This document shows positions 1 to 9,766 of a DNA stretch of 64,000 bases, one piece after another. Under the pieces are notes generated by a model. That model searched no databases. It was not told the origin of the DNA and was given only the letters and a program-made list of their open reading frames with translations. Numbering within the stretch: position 1 is the first letter of the stretch; every line of letters begins with the position of its first letter. The DNA is from Roseithermus sacchariphilus (lineage in GTDB: Bacteria; Bacteroidota; Rhodothermia; Rhodothermales; MEBIC09517): the NCBI GenBank assembly GCA_003285105.1, contig CP030158.1, positions 3,610,449 to 3,674,448 of the forward strand, read 5' to 3'. The translations under genes were made by a program, and so were the position numbers.

Positions 1-1003
1 CCAGCGATGCCCGGACGGCCTCGGTCCGTTCCCGGTAGGCCTGGCGCAGGTGCCCCATCCAGTCGGCATAGACCCGATCGCCCGGCACGCCCAGGGCGTC
101 GCGCATGGCCCGCTCCACGTTCCAGTTCGACCACGTCCCCAGGGCCGCGCTGAGGCGTCGCAGGGCCTCCTCGCCGTAGGTGTTGGCGAGGTAGTGCGTG
201 AAGGCAAAGCCGTGGTTGTAGACCCCTTCCCGCAGGAGGCTGGAGTGCGAGTAGAAGCCCCCCATGTCGGCCAGCGACAGCTCCTTGCCGGCGAGGACCC
301 GCGTACGCAGCAGCATGTCCCGGTGCGTGTCCCAGCGGTCGTAGTGCAGCCCCGCGCGCTGGTACTGCGCCGTCCCCTCGGCCAGCCAGGCGGGGTTGTT
401 GAGGGTGGGGATGGGATAGGTGACGATGACGTTCGGGTAGCCGTAGAGCACGTCGGGCCGCCGTACGTCCTCGTAGTCGAGCACCTGCAGGTACAGGAAG
501 GGCAGCTTGCGGCCGGCCTTCATTGTCTTCTGCACCTGCACGATGTGGGTGAATTCGTGCGTGATGACGTTGCGCAGCCAGCGGTGATCGCCGCGCAGGG
601 GCGAGTCCAGCGCCGGCGCCCAGATCTCGATCTTGTTGTCGAAGAAGTAGGCCGCTCCGTTCGAATAGTCCTCGTAGTCCTTGAGCACGAAGGAGACCTT
701 CGTGTCGGGTTCGTGGTCGTAGAGGCCGGTGATGGCCGGGTAGATCTCCTCGGCGATGCGGGCCACGACCTGCGCCGTGCGGCTGCTGCCCCGCCCCTCC
801 TCATCGGCATGAAAATGCACGAGGAAGTGCTCCGTCTCGATGGTGTACCACGTCAGCTCGGGGCGGGCGTAGTCGTACGTCGAGGGAGACACCTGCGCGG
901 CCGCCGTCCCCGCGCCGAGGGCGATCGACACGAGACATCCGGCGGCGAGGGCCATCCCCCGCAACCACCTCCCTGACGCGCCTGTCGTCGTGCGTGGCTT
1001 CAT
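1..1003 (-). CDS. Secreted gluzincin-type metallopeptidase (peptidase MA-like), C-terminus cut by window edge
   Basis: The frame is open from an ATG at 1003 to the left edge, so at least 334 residues are present and the C-terminus is missing. Residues 1-37 form a signal peptide ending in an Ala-rich AAAQ cleavage region. A zinc-binding HEFTH motif lies at residues 149-153. About 75 residues later comes a WLAEGTAQY segment, the arrangement expected of peptidase MA-like enzymes, where the second Glu region completes the zinc site. Family members often carry a C-terminal beta-propeller or barrel, which cannot be seen here. The gene starts 6 bp after the stop of the upstream M6-like gene, so the two are probably cotranscribed, downstream of porU and porV. 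I infer an exported, envelope-associated protease; its substrate is unknown. Confidence 0.8.
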   Translation of the reverse strand, partial: MKPRTTTGASGRWLRGMALAAGCLVSIALGAGTAAAQVSPSTYDYARPELTWYTIETEHFLVHFHADEEGRGSSRTAQVVARIAEEIYPAITGLYDHEPDTKVSFVLKDYEDYSNGAAYFFDNKIEIWAPALDSPLRGDHRWLRNVITHEFTHIVQVQKTMKAGRKLPFLYLQVLDYEDVRRPDVLYGYPNVIVTYPIPTLNNPAWLAEGTAQYQRAGLHYDRWDTHRDMLLRTRVLAGKELSLADMGGFYSHSSLLREGVYNHGFAFTHYLANTYGEEALRRLSAALGTWSNWNVERAMRDALGVPGDRVYADWMGHLRQAYRERTEAVRASL

Positions 1004-1009
1004 GGCGTG

Positions 1010-4000
1010 CTAGCGGATCACCGCCATCGTAATCAGTCGCGTAACGGATGCCCCGTCGTCGGCCGTGAAGCGAACGCGGGCGACGTAGATGCCGCTGGCG
1101 GCATCCGTCTGCCAGAGCACCTCGGTGGGCACGCCGGCGGGCACGTCTTCTATGGTGATGGCCTCCACCAGGCTCCCGGCCAGGTCGACGATGGTGATCT
1201 CCGCCCGACCGCGGGCCGCCGGGCGGAGCCGGATGAACGTCCGCCCGTCGCGGATCGGGTTGGGCCAGTTGAACACGTCGGCCTCGGGCAGGAGCCCCCC
1301 CTCGGCGGCGGAGGGCGGGGCCGTGTCCGGGCTGCGGTAGCTGTCGTGCCGGGGCGAGCCGTAGAGCTGAGCCCAGACCGCCGTGGGTGCGTCCTCGAAC
1401 CGCCAGGCACGCAGCATCCCGCCCTCAGCCACCGCCAGCAGCCGGTCCTCCACGAGCAGCGGCGTGGCCGTGAGGCGCGCGCCCACGGCCAGCGGGAAGC
1501 CCGGCACCGCCCGCTCGCGGCCGCCGATGTCGGCGGCGTACACCGAGCCGTCGAGGAGGCCGACGAGGACCGACCCGCGTGCTCGGCCGGGGAAGCGCGC
1601 CACGAGGGGCTGCGTCACGGCAGCCGCCGGCAGGGCCATCGGGAAGCCGTCGACCACCGCGCCGCCCTGCGTGAAGGCCACCAGCCAGGCCCCGTACGTC
1701 GCCAGGACGTCCAGACGGCCGTCGTCGTCCAGGTCGGCCAGCAGCGGGTAGCGAGTGAGGGCACCCGGAGCATCCAGCACCGTCCGCACATCGACCATTC
1801 GCACGGTTTCGTCCGGCAGCAGCCAGACCAGCACCGCTTCGTTGACCACGGGCAGGACGCCCAGCGGGCGGCCGTCCTCCTCGCCCACGACGAGCTGGCC
1901 GACGTTCCAGTCGTGCGGCAGGGCATCGCCGGTCCAGGGAAGGTCGTACGTCCAGGCGGACTCACCCACGCGCGCGCCGCGGCCCCCCGCCACCGCCGGC
2001 CCGCCCGGCGTCATCGCGAGCGTACGCACATCCTCCACCGGAGCCGCGTCCAAGACCTCCGCCGTGGCGGCTCCCCCGGCATCCACCTCCAGCGCCAGCA
2101 GCCGCCCGCCCTGCTCCGTCCGCGCCACCACGTAGAGCCGGCGCCCCCCGGCCACCAGCGGAGGCTCCAGCCGGGCGTCCTGCACCGCCTCCGGCAGCGG
2201 CACCTCGACCGTGGACACCGGACCGCCCACCGCCGCGGCCCACCGCACCACCGCGTGCGTGCCGGTGGCCCGCTCGACCCACACGAGCCGCTCATCGGCG
2301 TCGACGGCAAAGACCACGTCCTCGCCGGCATCGAGACGCCGTTGGCCGTCGGCACGCAGGGCGATCAAGGCCGCGCCGGTGTCGGGCGGGGTCGCGCCCC
2401 GGTACACGAGGACGGCCGGGCCGTCGGCGGCGGGCCACCAGCCCACGGCGCCCCCCGTTGCCGTGGCCCCCACGTCCTGCCCGTCCAGCACCGCATCCAC
2501 CGCGATCCCGGCGGCCTCCTCGCGGCGGAAGGCAAAGGTCATCGTCGGCCCCGGCGCGGAGAAGCCTTCCAGCACGAGGAAGCTGGGGCCACCGTCGTTC
2601 GTGGAGGTGCTCGGGTAGGTGTCCGGGCCGAAGCGGTTCTGGTAGAGCCGGATCTCGCGGCCGCCGGCCGTGATGACCCGCACCGGGTTCCCCTCATACC
2701 AGAAATCGAACGGCGAGCCCCGGTCGAACTCCGGTCCGAGCGGGTTCAGGTTGGGCCGGCCGAGGTCCTGCGCTCCGTCGGCCTCCTCCAGGTCCAGACC
2801 GCGGCGGGCCGGGTCGGCATTGACGCGGTTGGCGGCCAACCCCGCCGCCAGCACGCGCTCATCGACGTGCCAGATCAGGATGCCCCCGTTCAGCTCGTTG
2901 CCGTCCTCGTCCAGCCCGCCCGGCAGCGCCCAGTCGTACGTATTCGCCCCGACCACCACCCCGCCGATGAAGCCGCTGACGTCCAGGCTGTTGAACGTCT
3001 CGTCGCCGTTGGTCACGCGCTGCTCGGTGACGACGCCGTCCTGCCAGACCTGCATCACCAGGCCCTCGCCCGTGGGGTCGCGGTAGCGGTTCTCGATGAG
3101 GAAGTACTCGGCGTCCGAGATGGCGGCGCGGGCGATGCCTCCACCCGGGCCGGCCACGGCGTCGAGCACGTGGGTGCCGGGCGCGTCGAAGTCCAGCGTC
3201 ACCGGATCGGCCCAGCCGAGGTAATAGCGGGTCCAGGCGCTGGGCTCCGGGGGAAAGAGGCCGTTGAACGCGAAGAAGCCGTAGGGGTCCATCAGCCCGA
3301 AGGGGCCGATGGCGCTCTGCTGCCCGGCGGTATCGAAGAGATCGGGCACGCCGAGGGCGTTGAACAGGCTGGCCGCCAGCAAGCCGTTGATCGAGATCTC
3401 CGCGAGGAAGGGCTGATCCTGGATGAAGTCGTACGCCCGCCGCGTTTCGGTTCGCGGGATCAGCATCGTGTGATCGACGGGGCGGCCCTTGAAGCCTGGC
3501 AGCCGCCCGCCCAGCAAGCGCTGGAGCGCGCCCTCGTCGAAAAAGAGCGACGGCAGATCCTCCGGCGTCCGGTCGAAGGTCGTCCCGGTCAGTTCGATGT
3601 CCCGCCCGACCCCGGCATGGAAGAGCAGGAACACCGTCCGCTCCGGGTCGAGGCCCGACGGGTCGAAGCCGCTCTGCCGGTCGGCCAGCGTCCAGGCCTC
3701 CTCGACCAGCGCCGCCAGCCTGGCCAGTTCGGCATCGCTGTCCGCCTCCGGCCCGGTCGGGCTATAGGCTCCCATCGGGCGAGAGACGCGGACCACCTCG
3801 GGGATGAGGTGCGTGGTGAGCTGCGTCTGCCCGTCGGAGACGGTGGCGACGTAGTGTTCGAGGAAGTCGAGGTGTGCCTGGAAGTAGGCGGCGTCGTGCG
3901 GGAGCGGGTCGATGCGCGGCTCCAGCGTGTCGAAGAGCGCTCCGTCGAAGGTGCCGTCTCCCGTGGTATAGCGCGACGTGTCCGGCTGGAACTCGACGCG

Positions 4001-4261
4001 CAGCGCGACCACGTGCAGCGTGGGCGGCGCCGGCTGCCGCAGCGGCGTTGCCGCCCCGGCGGGCGGTAGCATCTCCCGGAGCGCCCGCTGCAACTGCACC
4101 ACCTCCGCCGACAGGCGAGGCGCCGGGCGGGGAGGTGCGTCCTGCGCCCGGGCCGCGAGGGCGCCGTACCCACAGAGCAGCAGACCGCACAGGGCGCCAC
4201 GCCAACCGGACCACCGGCCCCGTCGCCTCCCGTGCGGCCGGTGGCCGGTCAGACTACCCAA
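1010..4261 (-). CDS. M6-like secreted protein with lost zinc motif and type IX sorting domain
   Basis: This 1083-residue exported protein has a signal peptide (about 1-40). Residues 80-340 align by eye with M6 (immune inhibitor A-like) peptidases, including the ALGVPDLFD and GLMDPYG stretches that follow the active site. The zinc helix, normally HEFGH, reads ASLFN at 297-301, so the metal site appears lost. Later parts contain FG-GAP/VCBS-like repeats (for example DLDDDGRLDVLATYG). The last 90 residues look like a type A type IX sorting domain, with NWPNPI near its start and a SGIYVARV strand near its end. The only plausible start is TTG at 4261. It lies downstream of porU and porV and 6 bp before the MA-type peptidase. 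It may be a structural or binding surface protein rather than a protease. Confidence 0.75.
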   Translation of the reverse strand: MGSLTGHRPHGRRRGRWSGWRGALCGLLLCGYGALAARAQDAPPRPAPRLSAEVVQLQRALREMLPPAGAATPLRQPAPPTLHVVALRVEFQPDTSRYTTGDGTFDGALFDTLEPRIDPLPHDAAYFQAHLDFLEHYVATVSDGQTQLTTHLIPEVVRVSRPMGAYSPTGPEADSDAELARLAALVEEAWTLADRQSGFDPSGLDPERTVFLLFHAGVGRDIELTGTTFDRTPEDLPSLFFDEGALQRLLGGRLPGFKGRPVDHTMLIPRTETRRAYDFIQDQPFLAEISINGLLAASLFNALGVPDLFDTAGQQSAIGPFGLMDPYGFFAFNGLFPPEPSAWTRYYLGWADPVTLDFDAPGTHVLDAVAGPGGGIARAAISDAEYFLIENRYRDPTGEGLVMQVWQDGVVTEQRVTNGDETFNSLDVSGFIGGVVVGANTYDWALPGGLDEDGNELNGGILIWHVDERVLAAGLAANRVNADPARRGLDLEEADGAQDLGRPNLNPLGPEFDRGSPFDFWYEGNPVRVITAGGREIRLYQNRFGPDTYPSTSTNDGGPSFLVLEGFSAPGPTMTFAFRREEAAGIAVDAVLDGQDVGATATGGAVGWWPAADGPAVLVYRGATPPDTGAALIALRADGQRRLDAGEDVVFAVDADERLVWVERATGTHAVVRWAAAVGGPVSTVEVPLPEAVQDARLEPPLVAGGRRLYVVARTEQGGRLLALEVDAGGAATAEVLDAAPVEDVRTLAMTPGGPAVAGGRGARVGESAWTYDLPWTGDALPHDWNVGQLVVGEEDGRPLGVLPVVNEAVLVWLLPDETVRMVDVRTVLDAPGALTRYPLLADLDDDGRLDVLATYGAWLVAFTQGGAVVDGFPMALPAAAVTQPLVARFPGRARGSVLVGLLDGSVYAADIGGRERAVPGFPLAVGARLTATPLLVEDRLLAVAEGGMLRAWRFEDAPTAVWAQLYGSPRHDSYRSPDTAPPSAAEGGLLPEADVFNWPNPIRDGRTFIRLRPAARGRAEITIVDLAGSLVEAITIEDVPAGVPTEVLWQTDAASGIYVARVRFTADDGASVTRLITMAVIR

Positions 4262-4408
4262 GGCAACCCCTCTGTGCGTAACGTCGGTGTCGTGCGTGAA
4301 GCCATGGCGCGAACGGCAGGCGGCGAAAGGCAGACGGCGAAGGACAGCCGGGACGACCCCTCGCCACGCTGCCCTTCGCCGGTCCTTCCTCGATCGGATA
4401 CGGCTGCC

Positions 4409-5587
4409 TTACCGCGTGAAGTTCAGCAGCAAGGAGAACCGCATCGTGTTCGAGAGCGGGTGGTCCTCCTCCAGCGCATAGATGTAGGAGAAGTCCACGC
4501 CCACGATGTTCCACCGGATGCCCGCGCCGAAGGTGAGGAACTGGCGGTTGCCGTTGTACGGGTTCTCGTAGAAGTACCCGGTGCGGATGGCGAAGAGGTT
4601 GTTGTACCAGTACTCCAGCCCCGTGCCGATGGTCATCTGATCCAGCACCGAGAGCGTCTGGTACTCCGCTTCCTCCTCGCTGAAGGCGTTGGTGCGCACG
4701 TCGATGGAGCGCCAGGAGGAGAAGATCGCCTGATACCAGGGGTCCGCCCGCGAGACGCCGGACGTGTCGACGTCCACGTTGATGAGCATCTTGTTGAAGT
4801 CGTTGGCGAACGTCAGGCGGTTGTACTCGTCGAAGTCGAACGTGAAGGCATACCCGAAACGCAGGTTGGTCGGGATCGGGTCGCTCTGTTCGCTGTCGGA
4901 GTACTGGATCTTCGGCCCCATGTTGGCCAGGTTGAAGCCGGCCGAGAAGGTCGTCTGGATGTTGCCCAGCGCGAACGGCCGCGTGCGGTAGAGGCCGGCC
5001 AGGTCGAACCCGACCGAGACGCCCGCCTTCGTCTCCTGCGCGTCGACGCTCTGGCCCGGGGCGAGGTTCGAGTAGATCAGCCGGAGGCCGCTGCCCAGGG
5101 CGAACTGCTCGTTCACGTTGAAGCCGAAGGAGCCGCCCAGGGCGAGGTCGTAGGATTTGAACTCCCCGCAGGGGTTGTTCTGGGCGTCCCGGCATTCGTG
5201 CCGGCCCAGGTTGAGGTAGGTCACCTGCCCGCCGAACGTCCCGAGGCCGGGCACGTGGTAGCGGCCGACGAGGTACTCGTAGTACAGGTCGGCGTTGAAC
5301 TCGGGCAGCCAGTTGGAGTGCGTCAGCGAGGCCTCCACGCCGCGCTGGAAGGCCAGGCCGGCGGGGTTCCAGAAGACGCCGTAAGCGTTGTCGGCGAGGG
5401 CCACGCCGGCGTTGCCCATGCCGGCGGAGCGGCTGTCGGGCTCGATCTGCAGGAACACCACGGCGGCCCCCCCGATCTGGGCTCGGGCCGGCGTCGCGAG
5501 CGCAGCCGCGCAGAGCACCGCCGCAAGGATCGTCAGGAGCGTCGACAGGCGGCGGCCCGCAGGCTGCCGGGACAGAGAGGTTCGCAT
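4409..5587 (-). CDS. porV: Type IX secretion outer-membrane protein PorV (PorV/PorQ family)
   Basis: The 392-residue protein opens with a clear signal peptide (LLTILAAVLCAAALATPARA, then QIGG), which is why the ATG at 5587 is preferred to upstream in-frame starts. The mature N-terminus, with SRSAGMGNAGVALADNAYG and FWNPAGLAF, is the hallmark of the PorV/PorQ (UPF0164-like) beta-barrel family. Alternating hydrophobic strands continue to the C-terminal aromatic-rich end. PorV is a FadL-like 14-strand barrel that takes cargo from the translocon and presents it to the sortase PorU. Here it directly follows porU (136 bp gap), which strongly supports that role. PorQ or another family member remains possible, but the neighbour favours PorV. 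Confidence 0.88.
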   Translation of the reverse strand: MRTSLSRQPAGRRLSTLLTILAAVLCAAALATPARAQIGGAAVVFLQIEPDSRSAGMGNAGVALADNAYGVFWNPAGLAFQRGVEASLTHSNWLPEFNADLYYEYLVGRYHVPGLGTFGGQVTYLNLGRHECRDAQNNPCGEFKSYDLALGGSFGFNVNEQFALGSGLRLIYSNLAPGQSVDAQETKAGVSVGFDLAGLYRTRPFALGNIQTTFSAGFNLANMGPKIQYSDSEQSDPIPTNLRFGYAFTFDFDEYNRLTFANDFNKMLINVDVDTSGVSRADPWYQAIFSSWRSIDVRTNAFSEEEAEYQTLSVLDQMTIGTGLEYWYNNLFAIRTGYFYENPYNGNRQFLTFGAGIRWNIVGVDFSYIYALEEDHPLSNTMRFSLLLNFTR

Positions 5588-5722
5588 GGGATCACCGGAG
5601 GTATGAAGGGTTGGCGCCGCAGGGCGCCGTGCCAGGCGTTGCAGGAAGGTCATGTCGGTTCGAAGGATCGTCGGATGCATGTCAAGCGAAAGAGGTAGCA
5701 AATGCCGGACCAAGGCCACGCC

Positions 5723-8700
5723 TCAGCGAATGACGGCCAGCTTTTCGATGTGTTCGGAAACCTGCCGCTCGCCGTCGAGCCCCTCGACCTCGACGCGAAC
5801 CTTGTAGAGGTAGATGCCGGTTCCGAGGCGGTCGAAGTCCTCATCGAGCCCGTCCCATACGATCTGGACCGGCCCGGCCGAGAGGATCCGTTCCTCGTCG
5901 AGGGTACACACGGCACGGCCGCTGAGGGTGTAGACGCGCACCTGCACCCGGGCGGGCGTGCCCGGCGGCTGGTTGTGTTCGAAGACGAAGCGGGTGGGGC
6001 CGGTCGTGGGATTCGGGTAGTTGTACACGTTGGCGACCCGCAACACCTCATCCTCGGCCACGACGTACTCCAGCTCGGCCGTCGATGAGTTGTTGAGCAC
6101 GTCCCAGACGCGCACGGAGAGGGTGTTCAGGCCCAGGGGCTGCTCCCGCAGGCGCCATCGCACCGTCCCGCGCTGGTACGAGTCCGGCTCGCTGCGGAAG
6201 GCGCTGCTCAGATCGACGGCGTCGTTTTCCGCGCCGTTGACGACGAGCAGCATCTCGTGCCCCACCCCGGCGCCGACGGTGTTGATGCCGCTCTCGTCGA
6301 AGAGCTTCACGATCAGCTCGGGCTCGCGCGTGGTGAGGCCGCCGGAGACGAACGTCGTGTCGTTGAGGAACAGGGCAATCTGTGGCCCTTCGGCATCGTC
6401 CGGGGGCCGGTCGGACGTCCCGCCGACGACCACGCGCTCGGAATGGCCGATGGCCTGCGCCCCCGGCGCCGCGGCGTAGAGCGCGACCCGCCCCGGCTGG
6501 TTGCTGTAGGAAATATCCTTCGGGACGACGAAGGTGGCCTCGAAGCGGCCATCCCGTGCGGTCACCTCCCCACGCCAGATCAGGTCCTCCTGCACCACGT
6601 AGTAGTCGGTCGGCATGAACCGGCGATAGGGCAGCGGCACGCGACGCTCGGCATCGAAGACGGTGAGGCTGACGGTGCCGTTGAACCCGGGATCCGGCGT
6701 GCCGTCCGGGGTGCGCACCTCCCCGCGGAGCGTGACGCGGTCCAGCGCCCGCAGGGGGGCCGGCGCCTCGTCCACCGCCGTGCCGTTGACGTCCGTGAGG
6801 GCGGCCCGGTAGGCAGGCAGGCCCAGCCGCAGCGTCGGGTCGCCGAGCAGGTTGAACTTCCGGTTGTTGCCCTGCAACCCGACGGTGGTGTTCTTGGTCA
6901 GCCGCAACGCATCGCCCAGGCGCCGGGGAAGGCCGTTCTCCTCACGCCGGAACAGTTCGCGGTTGAGTTGCAGGTTCAGTCCGGTGTTCAGGGTCGTGGT
7001 GCTGCTGGAGGTATAGACCAGGCGGACGGTGGTCATCAGCGACACGGCTCCCCCGTTGGGGTTCAGGATCAGCGCCTCCGCCCCGCTCTGCTCGTTGTTC
7101 ATGTCCCACCGGCCGAAGGAGCAGGTGGCCGTCACGAAGATCGTCAGGTGGTCGTAGTTATCCAGGCTCCAGGCATCCTCGCGCGTGAAGAGCTCCTCGT
7201 CGGCCAGGCCGGCGGGGCCGCCGTGCCCGCTGTAGTTGAACAGCAGCGCCCCCTCCTCCAGCGTCGCCCGGATCTGGGCCTTCGCCTCGGGGAAACGCCA
7301 TCCGTTGAGGTAGACCCGGTTGTACGAAGGCGTGTAGATCTTGCGGAGGTTCAGGTCCCCGTGCTCGGCCCGCACGTAGGAGGCCACCGCATCGATGTTC
7401 TGGACATGAAGATCGTAATCCTTGTTCTCATCGGACCGCGCCTTGCCGTCGTCGGCCACGAAGACGTAGTTGCTCCGCCAGCTCCCGTACGTCGCCTCGC
7501 TCTCGTAGTGTTTGATCTTCTCCACGACGAGGCGGGCTTCCTCGACGGTCTGCACCGGGAACCGTCCGATGCCGATGTCCACCCGCTCGCAGACGTACCC
7601 GGAGGGGGCGCAGAAGTCGCGCGTGTAGGGCCAGAGGCCTTCGGCGTCGTCGAGCAGGCCGAAGTAGTCGTCGCTGGTGTAGGAGTGATCCGGGTCGAAC
7701 GTCTCCTCGGTCTGGTAGGGAAAGATCCAGTTGGTCAGTTCCGCCTGCTCGCCGGTCAGCCCCCGGTAGTCGAAGTGGCCGTCGCCAAAGAGCAGGGCAT
7801 AGCGCAGCAGCCGCTCCTCGTCCGGGGCGCGGTCGTAGAGGAACTTGAAGTAGTCCCGCACGGCCCGCATGTCCGGCACGCCGCCGGAGAATTCGTTGTA
7901 GATCTGATCGATGCGGGTGACCAGCACCTCCAGGCCCTCCTGGCGGCGGTGCTCGGCCAGATCCCGTGCGGCGTCCAGGAACGGCTCCGGGGCGACGATC
8001 ACGAAATCGGGGTAGCCGTCGAGGCCGTGCAGGTTCTGATTCGCCACGGCTGCGGCAGCGCCGGCGTCCACGCTGCGAATGAGCGGGCTGCTCTCGACGA
8101 AGGCGACGAGCTCGCGCGGAGTGGCGGGGTCCGTCACGGTCACCTGCACGCGGTACCCGCCGCTGCCGGACTGCACGCCGAGGCGGCGAACGGTGCCGGG
8201 ATCGGTCACGTCCCACACCTGCGGCGGCTGCGTGAAGCCCGCCAGCACGAACTCCAGCGTCCCGGTCGCCCCGCCGGGCGTGGCGAAGCGGAGGTAGCCG
8301 TCGGCCGCCGTGAGCGCCTGCGGATACACCACCCGGAGCCAGTCCAGCGCCGCCTTCGGCTGGTTGATCTGCTCCTGCAGGCGCATCGTCAGATGCAGCG
8401 CCGCCCCGGCACCGACGGTCTGCGTAAAGCGCTGCTCGGCCGGCGCGGCCGACGGATCTTCCGTCCCGCGTCCGATGATGGGGGCATCGACCGAGGCCAG
8501 TTCGGTTCCGTTCGACTCGAAGAAGACGCGGGCACGGGGGTTGGCCGCAATCGCGACCCGGGCATGGTAGCGGACCGTGCCGGCAGTCAGGCCGGGGGGA
8601 CGGACGCCCTCCAGGATGCGACGGACACCGCCGGCTTCGATGGTCGTGCTGACCCAGGTCAGGCCGGTGCCCTCCCCTTCCCCTTCCGGCGCCCACATGT

Positions 8701-9766
8701 ACTCGTCCAGATCGACGACGTACCGCCCGTCGACCGTCGTGTAGATCGCCGTCGGGGAGGCACCCGGAAAGGGCGTGTCGGCGACCCGCCGCCCGTCGGT
8801 CGCGTCGATCTTCAGGAAGTAGACGTTTTCGTTGGAAAAGGGATGGACGTAGTGCACCCAGGCCCCCTCGCCGGAGTTCTCGTCCACCTCATAGGTCCAC
8901 CCCCGTGGGCCGGCGGCGTAGAAGAGCAGCACGTCACCGGCGTCGAACGAACCGTCTCCGCCGCCGCGCACCAGCACGGGGTTCTCGACGAGGTCGGCCG
9001 GGCGAGGGGCCCCGTTGAGCGCCGGGAGCGGCCGTCCGCCGTTGCCGTAAATCTTCAGGTGATTCGGCTCGATGCTGCCGGGCGAGAGGCCCAGCTGGCT
9101 GAGGACGTCCCGGTCGATCCGGTAGAGTCCGGCTTCCGTGACGGGCAGCTTGAAGATCTGCCCGTCGGCCAGGACGCTCCGGGTAACGGCGAGGTGGGGA
9201 TTGGTGCGGGAGGCCTCCAGACGGGTTGCCGCCCTCGTGTCGTCGGTCTGCGCCGCACCGGTTTCGACCACCACCACCAGGCGGCGATACCGGCGGACGG
9301 CGCGGCGGGCGGCATCGTAGGCCAGCAGCCGGGCCTGCAGCGTCGCCACCGGCCGCCGGCGATGCAGCCCGACGTCCGCCAGCGTCACCAGCGGGCGCGA
9401 GAGCGCCGCCAGCAGCGTGTCGGTGCCGGCGGCGGGAGGCAGCACCAGCTCGTCGTACTCCGCCGCCTCGATGCGCACCGGGGGCAGGACGGCGCGCGGC
9501 AACGTCACCAGCTCCGCCACGTCGAACACACCGCCCGTAGCAGCCCGGGCGAAGGCCTCGTCGAAGGCCGTGGCCCCGGTCGAGTCCTGCACGGCACGGA
9601 GCGAAAGCGACCAGGCCACCGTGATCTCGTAGCGCTGTGCGCCCTCCGGCGACGGCAGCGGCTGCACCCGGGCCACCTGGGCAGCGGCCGGGAAGGCCGT
9701 CACCACCAGCGCCAGCGCAGGCACGAGGAAACGGGGAAGCAGCATCGGGCGGCGAGGGTTACGCAT
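5723..9766 (-). CDS. porU: Type IX secretion system sortase PorU (C25 family)
   Basis: The 1347-residue protein begins with a signal peptide (MRNPRRPML then a hydrophobic run ending AAAQ). ATG 9766 is chosen over GTG 9781. The central region is a gingipain-type (C25) caspase-like peptidase: LLFGDGHFDY and GIGRFPV elements precede the catalytic His848 in NYSGHGG and Cys882 in TATCSFGRWD. The C-terminal part ends with a WDG..GIYLYKV sorting-like fold (YNYPNPTTG near its start). PorU cleaves the sorting domain of secreted substrates at the outer membrane and attaches them to the surface. The size (about 1100-1350) and both catalytic residues agree with an active enzyme. It heads the porU-porV group and is preceded by 337 bp that must hold its promoter. 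Confidence 0.93.
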   Translation of the reverse strand: MRNPRRPMLLPRFLVPALALVVTAFPAAAQVARVQPLPSPEGAQRYEITVAWSLSLRAVQDSTGATAFDEAFARAATGGVFDVAELVTLPRAVLPPVRIEAAEYDELVLPPAAGTDTLLAALSRPLVTLADVGLHRRRPVATLQARLLAYDAARRAVRRYRRLVVVVETGAAQTDDTRAATRLEASRTNPHLAVTRSVLADGQIFKLPVTEAGLYRIDRDVLSQLGLSPGSIEPNHLKIYGNGGRPLPALNGAPRPADLVENPVLVRGGGDGSFDAGDVLLFYAAGPRGWTYEVDENSGEGAWVHYVHPFSNENVYFLKIDATDGRRVADTPFPGASPTAIYTTVDGRYVVDLDEYMWAPEGEGEGTGLTWVSTTIEAGGVRRILEGVRPPGLTAGTVRYHARVAIAANPRARVFFESNGTELASVDAPIIGRGTEDPSAAPAEQRFTQTVGAGAALHLTMRLQEQINQPKAALDWLRVVYPQALTAADGYLRFATPGGATGTLEFVLAGFTQPPQVWDVTDPGTVRRLGVQSGSGGYRVQVTVTDPATPRELVAFVESSPLIRSVDAGAAAAVANQNLHGLDGYPDFVIVAPEPFLDAARDLAEHRRQEGLEVLVTRIDQIYNEFSGGVPDMRAVRDYFKFLYDRAPDEERLLRYALLFGDGHFDYRGLTGEQAELTNWIFPYQTEETFDPDHSYTSDDYFGLLDDAEGLWPYTRDFCAPSGYVCERVDIGIGRFPVQTVEEARLVVEKIKHYESEATYGSWRSNYVFVADDGKARSDENKDYDLHVQNIDAVASYVRAEHGDLNLRKIYTPSYNRVYLNGWRFPEAKAQIRATLEEGALLFNYSGHGGPAGLADEELFTREDAWSLDNYDHLTIFVTATCSFGRWDMNNEQSGAEALILNPNGGAVSLMTTVRLVYTSSSTTTLNTGLNLQLNRELFRREENGLPRRLGDALRLTKNTTVGLQGNNRKFNLLGDPTLRLGLPAYRAALTDVNGTAVDEAPAPLRALDRVTLRGEVRTPDGTPDPGFNGTVSLTVFDAERRVPLPYRRFMPTDYYVVQEDLIWRGEVTARDGRFEATFVVPKDISYSNQPGRVALYAAAPGAQAIGHSERVVVGGTSDRPPDDAEGPQIALFLNDTTFVSGGLTTREPELIVKLFDESGINTVGAGVGHEMLLVVNGAENDAVDLSSAFRSEPDSYQRGTVRWRLREQPLGLNTLSVRVWDVLNNSSTAELEYVVAEDEVLRVANVYNYPNPTTGPTRFVFEHNQPPGTPARVQVRVYTLSGRAVCTLDEERILSAGPVQIVWDGLDEDFDRLGTGIYLYKVRVEVEGLDGERQVSEHIEKLAVIR

